From Gammaproteobacteria bacterium (GTDB lineage Bacteria; Pseudomonadota; Gammaproteobacteria; Ga0077536), in contig JACPPA010000016.1 in assembly GCA_016191285.1 (NCBI GenBank), positions 62,001 through 126,000 of the forward strand: DNA of 64,000 nt, given 5' to 3'. The position numbers and the translations under genes are program-made. Below are positions 27,097 through 34,009 of the stretch, in pieces. The stretch's first letter is position 1, and each line of letters starts with the position of its first letter. The notes under the pieces are model-generated. The model had not been told where the DNA came from, ran no database searches, and saw nothing but the letters and a program-made list of their open reading frames with translations.

Positions 27097-27226
27097 CCCG
27101 TGGCCATCACGTTCGAGGAACGCATCGCTTTAGTCGACCCAATAAGTTCGCGAGAACCTCGAGAAGACCGCAGAGGCGCCCGGGTCGGCGACGCCTGATG
27201 GAACCCAAGGGTGAGGGGACTCGAAA

Positions 27227-27793
27227 TTGATCGTCGGTAGCTGCTTTGGTGGCGATGACGGTGAATATCTGGCTTCGATCCAGCATGGAGTGTACGGCCA
27301 AGCAATTCAGATTATGGTATCGACGTGCAATCGCTACGCAGCCTTCGCCAAGGGCGTACTGGATGACATTAGCAAGGCCTTGCTGGATTACATTAACCAC
27401 CGCCGCTGGGGCAACATCTACAGGTGTGATCACCGCGCGCTCCAGGATGCTCATGATCTTCTCGCCGCAGTCTGGCGCTTTCGATACGATTCTCGTCAGG
27501 GGGCGCTGACGTTTGGAGACATTGAGTCACCCAAGGCAGCCGAATTCCCCTAGCTCGATTGGCTCCGCAATGAAGTCTCCAATTGGATCGACCGACCCTA
27601 CTTGGTTCGATCGGTGCAGGTGATCTTGGTGAACCAGAACAAATTTACCGGCTATTTGGCTGAGTCCAAGTTGTGCGTCGACATCATGCACTGTTTCCCC
27701 GATGTCCCTTGGACAAGGGGTCGGTACGACGCTCACACAAAAAGACTTGCGGACTTCATGGAAACCCTCAGGAACGCAGCAAACGAGAAGTAA
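27227..27793 (+). pseudogene. Broken small gene between the methylase and the DUF499 ATPase (in-frame TAG)
   Basis: A single reading frame of 188 codons is interrupted only by an amber TAG at 27551-27553. Before it the frame encodes EYLASIQHGVYGQAIQIMVS and RALQDAHDLLAAVWRFRYDS; after it, LDWLRNEVSNWIDRPYLVRS and LAESKLCVDIMHCFPDVPW, ending RLADFMETLRNAANEK just before the DUF499 start. The only start is a weak TTG. A 33-codon GTG frame (27100-27198) with a GGAGGAG ribosome site precedes it in another frame and may be the detached N-terminus. I do not recognise the family. It looks like a decayed cassette gene, though readthrough or sequencing error cannot be excluded. Confidence 0.55.
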
Positions 27794-27796
27794 CGC

Positions 27797-30700
27797 ATGG
27801 CCATTACAAACCAGGAGCGGATCGGCAAGGCGATGGAACTGCTTCGAGCAGGGCTTGCGCCCTTCGTCGAGCGTGAGTTCAGGAGCCAACACCAACAGAA
27901 AGCACCCGAAGAGGCGCGCCGTTACTTCGGCGATGATCGGACGATTGGCAAAAAGCCGATTGAAGAGTGGGACGTGGCTGCGCTGCTCAAATTGATGTGG
28001 GAGGCGTGGAACGAGATCTTTGGGCGAACTCTCGGCCGCGCCGAGCGATCGCTGGTGCAAGAGTTGCGCGACTGCCGCAACAAGTGGGCGCACCAGGAAC
28101 CGTTCTCAAGCGACGACGCCGACCGTGCGCTCGATTCAATGGCGCGGCTGCTCACAGCAGTCTCGGCGCCACAGTCGGACGAGGTCGGCAAGATGAAAAT
28201 GGAGCTGCGCCGGCTCACCTTCGACGAACAGGTTCGCAGCGAAAAGCGCAAGGCCGGCGGCTCGTTGATCGAGGTAACCGGGACCGGCACGCTTAAGCCC
28301 TGGCGCGAAGTAGTCACACCTCATGCGGACGTTGCGAGCGGGCGCTACCAGCAGGCGGAGTTCGCCGCTGATCTCTGGCAGGTGCACTTGGGCGAAGGAT
28401 CGGACGAGTACAAAAAGCCCCAGGAGTTTTACCGCCGAACCTTTCTTACGGAGAGCTTGAAGCAACTGCTAGTAGGCGGCGTACAACGCATCTCGGGTAA
28501 GGGCGGCGACCCGGTGATCCAACTCCAGACCAACTTTGGCGGCGGCAAGACGCACTCCATGCTGGCGCTCTACCATCTGTTTTCAGGGGTGAATGCCAGC
28601 GAGTTGGTGGGAGTCGACGCGGTGTTAGCTGATGCGGGGATGATGAGCCTGCCCACGGCCAAATGCGTGGTGCTGGTGGGCAACAAGATCTCGCCTGGTA
28701 ATCCCATCACCAAAGCTGATGGCACAGTGGTGCGCACATTGTGGGGCGAGTTGGCCTGGCAGCTTGGCGGTAAGGCAGCGTATGCGCGCATCAAGGATGA
28801 CGATGAGAACGCCACCAACCCAGGCGACGTGCTACGTGAGCTATTCAAGGAATACGGGCCTTGCCTGATCCTGATCGATGAGTGGGTTGCGTATGCTCGT
28901 CAGCTTCATGACCAGAGCGACCTGCCGGCGGGCGGCTTCGAGACCCAGTTCACCTTCGCCCAGGCACTGACCGAGTCGGCCAAGCTCGCCGGAAACTGCA
29001 TGCTGGTGATCTCGCTGCCTGCGTCGGACACGTCGGGCTCACCCCATACGCGAGCGGACGATGTGGAGGTGGGCGGTATCCGCGGGCGCGAGGCGCTCGA
29101 CCGACTGCGCAACGTGGTCGGGCGAGTGGAATCATCATGGCGTCCGGCCACAGCGGAAGAGGGATTCGAGATCGTGCGGCGGCGGCTGTTCGAGCCGCTC
29201 GCAGGGCAAGAATCATTCAAGCAGCGCGACGTCACCGCCCGCGCCTTTGCAGACCTTTATCACGCGCAGAGCGCGGAGTTCCCGCCCGAGTGTAAGGGGG
29301 GTGATTACGAGAAGCGCATCCAGGCCGCCTACCCCATTCACCCAGAGATTTTCGACCGGCTTTACACCGATTGGTCGACGTTGGTGAAATTCCAACGCAC
29401 GCGCGGTGTGCTGCGCCTGATGGCAGCGGTGATCCACAGTCTATGGGAGAAGGGTGACCGCAATCCGCTGATCCTGCCGTCCACAGTGCCAATCGACGAC
29501 CCGCGTGTGCAGTCCGAGCTGACGCGCTACCTCTCCGACAACTGGGCGCCAATCATTGAGAAGGACGTGGACGGGCCGAACTCGCTGCCGCTCAAGATAG
29601 ATGCCGAGCAACCCAACCTTGGCAAGCTGCATGCGACGCGGCGCGTTGCACGCACAATCTATCTGGGGTCGGCTCCGACGGCGACAGCAGCGCATCGCGG
29701 GCTCGAGGACCGTCGCGTGAAGCTCGGTTGCGTGATGCCGGGCGAATCGCCTGCGGTGTTCGGTGACGCGTTACGAAGGTTGGGGGCGGCCGCAACCTAC
29801 CTTTATCAGGATGGCCCGCGATTCTGGTACGCAACGCAACCGACGGTCACCAAGCTCGCCGAGGATCGCGCCGAGCAGCTCAAGCGCGACACCGATAAGG
29901 TGGCGCAGGATTTGGATGATCGGTTGCGGGCTGATCTGCGGAAGGCCGGTGACTTCGCGCGCATCCATCCCCTGCCGCGCTCGGGTGCCGACGTTCCTGA
30001 CGACCTCGATGCACGGTTGGTGGTATTGCCCGCAGAGCATCCCTACAGCAAGGAGACTGGCAATGCGGCCGAAACCATGGCGCGGGCCATTCTTGAGTCG
30101 CGCGGCAATACCCCGCGCTTGTACCGCAACACGCTGGTCTTCCTCGCCGCAGACAAGGTGCGCTTGCAAGACCTGGACGAGGCTGTGCGAAAATTTCTGG
30201 CATGGGAGTCAATTCTGGCCGAGAGAGTGGCACTCAATCTCGATCCGCACCAGGTGAAACAGGCCGAAACGCAATTGCAGGCTGCGGATGGCGCGGTGAC
30301 GGCGCGATTACCCGAGACCTACCAGTGGTTGTTAGTGCCGGAACAAGTTAATCCGCAGGCAGCGATCACTTGGCAGTCAATTCGACTTTCGGGTAGCGAC
30401 CCGTTGGCGGTGCGGGCGAGCAAGAAGTTGCGCAGCGAGGAATTCTTGGTCGCCGCGCTCGGCTCGACTATTTTGCGTAAGCACCTCGACAACGTTCCGC
30501 TCTGGCGGGGCGAGAACGTTGCAATCAAGCAGCTCGTCGAAGACTTCGCGCGCTACCTTTACCTGCCGAGGCTCGCAGGGCCCGATGTGCTGGTCAACGC
30601 CTGCCGCGACGGGGTGGCCTTGCTGACTTGGCAGTCAGATACCTTCGCTTATGCGGAAAGTTTCGATGATGCGGCGGACAGGTATCGCGGTTTACGCACA

Positions 30701-31123
30701 GGGCAGCTGGTAAACCTTTCATCCTATGACTCAGGTGTGCTGGTTAACGCTGAGGTTGCGCGACGACAGAGCGATACGGAAGTCCCGCCTTCCGCGCCGC
30801 CAGGGACATCTCCCCTGGCTCAGCCTGGCCAGTCCCCTAAACCCGACGACATTGGAACTACGGCAACGGCGCTGAAGCCTACCTCGCTTCCGCGACGCTT
30901 TCATGGGGTAGTGACTCTCGATACCGCTCGTGTCGGCCGCGATGCCGGCAGGATTGCTGAAGAAGTAATCGCGCATCTCGCCGGGTTGGTTGGGGCCGAT
31001 GTGACAGTGACGCTGGAAATCCATGCTGATGTTCCGTCTGGAGCCTCTGATACTGTAGTCCGCACCGTGACAGAGAATTGCAGGACGCTTAAGTTTTCTG
31101 ACCACGGGTTTGAGTCAGAGTGA
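27797..31123 (+). CDS. DUF499 family AAA-type ATPase
   Basis: A 1,108-residue ATPase. Residues 1-110 form a helical Swt1/HEPN-like region (LVQELRDCRNKWAHQEPFSSDDA). The ATPase core begins at about 170; Walker A is LQTNFGGGKTHSMLALYHLF (about 240-259) and Walker B is CLILIDEWVAYARQL (about 355-369), both diagnostic for DUF499. The C-terminal part is less conserved and has a Pro-rich linker near 990-1030. DUF499 ATPases recur beside DUF1156 methylases in defence loci. The RNCRNKWAH-type motif (here RDCRNKWAHQ) resembles HEPN/Swt1 RNase-linked segments, so an RNA-cleaving activity is possible but unproven. The ATG at 27797 follows the broken gene by three bases. Confidence 0.85.
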   Translation: MAITNQERIGKAMELLRAGLAPFVEREFRSQHQQKAPEEARRYFGDDRTIGKKPIEEWDVAALLKLMWEAWNEIFGRTLGRAERSLVQELRDCRNKWAHQEPFSSDDADRALDSMARLLTAVSAPQSDEVGKMKMELRRLTFDEQVRSEKRKAGGSLIEVTGTGTLKPWREVVTPHADVASGRYQQAEFAADLWQVHLGEGSDEYKKPQEFYRRTFLTESLKQLLVGGVQRISGKGGDPVIQLQTNFGGGKTHSMLALYHLFSGVNASELVGVDAVLADAGMMSLPTAKCVVLVGNKISPGNPITKADGTVVRTLWGELAWQLGGKAAYARIKDDDENATNPGDVLRELFKEYGPCLILIDEWVAYARQLHDQSDLPAGGFETQFTFAQALTESAKLAGNCMLVISLPASDTSGSPHTRADDVEVGGIRGREALDRLRNVVGRVESSWRPATAEEGFEIVRRRLFEPLAGQESFKQRDVTARAFADLYHAQSAEFPPECKGGDYEKRIQAAYPIHPEIFDRLYTDWSTLVKFQRTRGVLRLMAAVIHSLWEKGDRNPLILPSTVPIDDPRVQSELTRYLSDNWAPIIEKDVDGPNSLPLKIDAEQPNLGKLHATRRVARTIYLGSAPTATAAHRGLEDRRVKLGCVMPGESPAVFGDALRRLGAAATYLYQDGPRFWYATQPTVTKLAEDRAEQLKRDTDKVAQDLDDRLRADLRKAGDFARIHPLPRSGADVPDDLDARLVVLPAEHPYSKETGNAAETMARAILESRGNTPRLYRNTLVFLAADKVRLQDLDEAVRKFLAWESILAERVALNLDPHQVKQAETQLQAADGAVTARLPETYQWLLVPEQVNPQAAITWQSIRLSGSDPLAVRASKKLRSEEFLVAALGSTILRKHLDNVPLWRGENVAIKQLVEDFARYLYLPRLAGPDVLVNACRDGVALLTWQSDTFAYAESFDDAADRYRGLRTGQLVNLSSYDSGVLVNAEVARRQSDTEVPPSAPPGTSPLAQPGQSPKPDDIGTTATALKPTSLPRRFHGVVTLDTARVGRDAGRIAEEVIAHLAGLVGADVTVTLEIHADVPSGASDTVVRTVTENCRTLKFSDHGFESE

Positions 31124-31144
31124 CTACCTTTCGGGGCGCTACAG

Positions 31145-31306
31145 GTGGTCAACCATGAGCTCGATGCGCGCATTCGAGTGGCGGCTATTGAGCATCTGCG
31201 AATGCAGGGCGAAATCTGCAATCACAATTGCTCGACTTACACCAAATCGGGATTCGTTTTCCGAGGGAAACGCCTACCTTCTGATATCTATTTAGGGAAC
31301 GTCTGA
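31145..31306 (+). pseudogene. Truncated N-terminus of an HNH-type endonuclease gene
   Basis: Twenty-one bases after the DUF499 stop, a GTG opens a frame encoding VVNHELDARIRVAAIEHLRM and, after a short variable stretch, KSGFVFRGKRLPSD. This is the opening pattern of many HNH restriction-type endonucleases (HELDARIR...AA...L, then GF.F.G.R.P). The expected continuation and the HNH domain are missing: similarity stops at about 31275 and the frame runs into the IS5-family element, where TGA ends it at 31306. The former nuclease gene of the operon was therefore cut off. The match is from memory of the family, not from a search. Confidence 0.55.
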
Positions 31307-32453
31307 ACAAGTAGCGAATATAAGCATTGATGTCGTCCTTCGCGCTGGAATTGAGTGAAAAGTCGCGAGAACGCGTCGCTTATCGCCCCTCGCATGGTTG
31401 TTTCCAACCAGCGAGGCGCACACCAGACCGATCTAGCCTACAACGCGCGCAGCAAGCGCCGCCGCATGATGTACAAGTTCGTCAGCGCACAAGTCACGAA
31501 TAGCCGGTGCGCGTTCTTCTCCAAGCCCCGATAGCGTGTCTTCGCAAAGCCGAACACCCGCTTGATGACCAGGAACAGATGTTCGACCTTGGCCCGAACA
31601 CTCGACTTGGTCTTGTTCTTCGCCCGCTCGACCTCATCGACCACGCCCTTGCGACGATAGCGCCGGTGGGTCATGTCCAAGGCATTCGGCGCACACCGAC
31701 TGATGACCTCGCCCTGGCCTTGATAGGCCGAGTCGCCCCACACCCGTGTCTCCTCGCCATGCAGCAAATCGGGCAGACAAGTCGCATCGTGCACGTTGGC
31801 CGCTGTCGCGGCGACCGAATGAATAACCTTGGTCCGGCTATCGACGCCGATATGCGCCTTCATACCGAAGAACCACTGATTGCCCTTCTTCGTTTGATGC
31901 ATGTCAGGGTCACGCGTGCGGTCTTTGTTCTTGGTCGATGGCGGAGCGCTGATGATCGAGGCATCGACTATCGTGCCCTTGCCAATCTCGATGCCGTGGG
32001 TCTCAAGATAATCATGCACGCGCTGAAAGAGCTTCTTGCCGAGTTTGTTCCGCTCCAGAAGGTGGCGAAACCGGCATACCGTGGTCTCGTCGGGGGCCGC
32101 CATCTGACCGAGGTCGAGGCCGATGAAGCGGCGCATCGACACCGAATCGTACAGCGCATCTTCGACCGCCGGATCTGACAGGTTGAACCACTGCTGCAGA
32201 AAATAGATGCGCAGCATCATTTCGAGCTCTTTGGGCGGGCGCCCGTCGCCAGCCTTGGGATACTTCGGCGCAACCAGCGCGCACAACTCGGTCCATGGCA
32301 CGATGCGGTCCATCTCGTCGAGAAACTTCTCCCGTCGCGTCGTCTTCGCGTACTTTTCAAAGCCCGTGCCCAACGTCAGTTGCTTGCTCATCGCCTACCT
32401 CACCGTCGTCCGAACAACTGCATGATCAGATCGGGCACTTATGCAGAAGTTCC
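31296..32453 (-). mobile_element. IS5-family insertion sequence, 1,158 bp, with TTAG target duplication
   Basis: The ends are imperfect inverted repeats: left GGAACGTCTGAACAAGT and, read on the other strand, right GGAACTTCTGCATAAGT (13 of 17 identical). The element is flanked on both sides by the tetranucleotide TTAG (31292-31295 and 32454-32457), which fits the YTAR duplications made by IS5-group elements. It carries one complete transposase gene on the minus strand and lies at the very 3' end of the P4-type integrase gene. Confidence 0.85.
31438..32391 (-). CDS. IS5-family transposase (DDE)
   Basis: A complete 317-residue transposase beginning MSKQLTLGTGFEKYAKTTRR. DDE residues are visible as GTIVDASIISAP (first Asp), VWGDSAYQGQGE (second Asp) and the Y-R-E-like region SSVRAKVEHLFLVIKRVFGF with the Glu, then TRYRGLEKN. 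The N-terminal FLQQWFNLSDPAVEDALYDS region is typical of the IS5 group. It cuts and pastes its own element. No frameshift or stop is seen, so it may be active. Confidence 0.93.
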   Translation of the reverse strand: MSKQLTLGTGFEKYAKTTRREKFLDEMDRIVPWTELCALVAPKYPKAGDGRPPKELEMMLRIYFLQQWFNLSDPAVEDALYDSVSMRRFIGLDLGQMAAPDETTVCRFRHLLERNKLGKKLFQRVHDYLETHGIEIGKGTIVDASIISAPPSTKNKDRTRDPDMHQTKKGNQWFFGMKAHIGVDSRTKVIHSVAATAANVHDATCLPDLLHGEETRVWGDSAYQGQGEVISRCAPNALDMTHRRYRRKGVVDEVERAKNKTKSSVRAKVEHLFLVIKRVFGFAKTRYRGLEKNAHRLFVTCALTNLYIMRRRLLRAL

Positions 32454-33625
32454 TTAGATGTCGAAAACACAGCCCAGGCCGCCATAAGGTCGGCTCGCTT
32501 GTTGAATAAATCTGTCCGGTTGTACGCGGCTTCCGCTTTATTCTTGATTGTATGCGCCAGCGCGGCCTCGCAGACATCACTAGGAAAGTTGGTACATTCG
32601 GCAGCCCAATCGCGAAACGATGATCGGAAGCCATGAACGGTGATGTCTTTTCCTAATCGGCGCACGGCCATGAGGAATGTCATATTCGATAGCGGCTTTT
32701 GGGGTTTGATGCCCGGAAATACGAACTGATTCTCGGTCGACAATTTCTTTGCTTGTTTGAGTATCTCGACACTGCGCGGAGATAGGGGCACACGGTGCTC
32801 ACGCTTGGCTTTCATGCGGCTGGCTGGGATTGTCCATAGCGCTGCTTCCAGGTCGAACTCACTCCACTGGGCCGCAAGAATTTCATTGGTTCGGGTCGCA
32901 GTCAGGATTAGCAACTCGAAAGCGAGGCGCGCTGACTCGGTAGCATCGGATTTCCGCAACAGTCGAATGAATGCAGGAACGTCGGCATAGGCTAACGCTG
33001 CATGATGTTCGGCGCGGATTGTTTGTCTGGGTAGTACTTTCGTCAATCCGTCGCAAGGGTTGTCGCCAGGGCGGAAGCCCAATGCCTTGCACCAATCGAA
33101 GACCATTTTGATCCGCTGGCGGACCCGTTTCGCGGTTTCGGGCTTGTCCTGCCAAATCGCGAGAAGCGCAGCTTTTACGTCATTGGTATCCACTCCGTCG
33201 ACACGTTTATTGCCGAAGATCGGGAATGCGTATTCGGTGAGGGTGTTTATCCACTGCGCTGCATGTTTCGGGTTCTTCCAACTGCCCGAGTGTTCAGCGT
33301 GGACTTTCTTAGCGGCTTCCTCGAAAGTCGGGATTTCAATCACGGCCTTACGGCGTTCGGCTAGTGGATCGCCGCCGCTGCGGGCTAACTTCCGCATTTG
33401 CGCGGTGAGTTCACGTGCCTCTGCCAAGGTCACGAGACTGATGCCCCCCAGGCCAATGTCGCAACGTTTGCCTTTGATAACTGTTCTAAGAACCCAGCGC
33501 TTGGCGCCGGACGGATCCACTACTACGTAGAGGCCATTGCCGTCGGCGTAGCGCCCCGGCGTTGCGAGCGCCCGGATTGCTACCGCGGTGAGCGCCTTTG
33601 AAGGATGCTTGCCTTTGGTAGCCAT
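32426..33625 (-). CDS. P4-type tyrosine integrase with its last codons supplied by the IS element
   Basis: About 399 residues from the ATG at 33625 (MATKGKHPSKALTAVAIRAL matches family starts; an upstream ATG at 33679 is also in frame). The N-terminal DUF4102-like domain shows GRYADGNGLYVVVDPSGAKR. The catalytic set is present: ATRTNEILAAQW (Arg), TVHGFRSSFRDWAAE (HxxR) and ALAHTIKNKAEAAYNRTD (His, Tyr). The final residues KELLHKCPI come from the IS end; without the insertion the frame would read STSK then TAG, so the core enzyme is intact. These integrases usually insert at tRNA 3' ends, and a tRNA-Ser-like end lies about 150 bases upstream of the start. Confidence 0.87.
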   Translation of the reverse strand: MATKGKHPSKALTAVAIRALATPGRYADGNGLYVVVDPSGAKRWVLRTVIKGKRCDIGLGGISLVTLAEARELTAQMRKLARSGGDPLAERRKAVIEIPTFEEAAKKVHAEHSGSWKNPKHAAQWINTLTEYAFPIFGNKRVDGVDTNDVKAALLAIWQDKPETAKRVRQRIKMVFDWCKALGFRPGDNPCDGLTKVLPRQTIRAEHHAALAYADVPAFIRLLRKSDATESARLAFELLILTATRTNEILAAQWSEFDLEAALWTIPASRMKAKREHRVPLSPRSVEILKQAKKLSTENQFVFPGIKPQKPLSNMTFLMAVRRLGKDITVHGFRSSFRDWAAECTNFPSDVCEAALAHTIKNKAEAAYNRTDLFNKRADLMAAWAVFSTSKELLHKCPI

Positions 33626-33772
33626 TCGAATATCCCACATCCCGTACCACATAATATGTGGGATGGCAGTGGATTTCAATGGAAGTCTCTGGGAGAGAGA
33701 ATCACATAACTATATGTAAATAAAAAACAAAACGGATTTTATCGGATGGCGTTGGACCCTGCAAATACGGAC

Positions 33773-33840
33773 TCTCTCTCCGCCAGATCAAAAAGAAAGG
33801 CCCCACGTGGGGCCTTTCTTTTTGATCTGGCGGAGAGAGA
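33773..33840. repeat. Perfect 68-bp palindrome containing a tRNA-Ser 3' end: probable attachment site
   Basis: Positions 33773-33806 are exactly the reverse complement of 33807-33840, with no unpaired centre. Each arm starts TCTCTCTCCGCCA, identical to the 3' acceptor end of many bacterial tRNA-Ser genes including CCA, then GATC and an A-rich G/C hairpin half. No tRNA body (anticodon or T arm) exists on either side. P4-type integrases recombine at tRNA 3' ends, and such an integrase gene starts about 150 bases away, so this is probably an att remnant or junction. Its head-to-head symmetry is unusual. Confidence 0.65.
33790..33823. terminator. Bidirectional terminator at the palindrome centre
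   Basis: The centre of the palindrome reads as A5-G-AAA-GGCCCCAC paired with its complement ending in T5. A G/C-rich stem flanked by A-run and T-run is a rho-independent terminator on both strands. Such a terminator is expected just after a tRNA-Ser gene, and here it separates the integrase from hsdM. Confidence 0.6.
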
Positions 33841-34009
33841 AATGCAGGTTCCCACCAAACCAAAGGTAGTGGACAGGCTGTGTCAGAATGCATTTCATCG
33901 TCTGCGGTTTAACTCAAACGCTGAGAACTGCCAGTGTGGCTGATCATCCTAGCTGCACGTGAGATTTCCCGGTGGCGATCGCCCGCTATGAATCGATGAC
34001 ATTTATCGA

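Noticed and set aside
16258-31123. Complete DISARM system
   Set aside because: Only the DrmD-like helicase fits. No DrmA helicase, DrmB (DUF1998) or DrmC (PLD) gene is present, and the methylase is a DUF1156 type.
33700-33840. Intact tRNA-Ser gene
   Set aside because: Only the last ~13 bases including CCA are present on either strand; no anticodon stem, T arm or D arm can be folded from the flanks.
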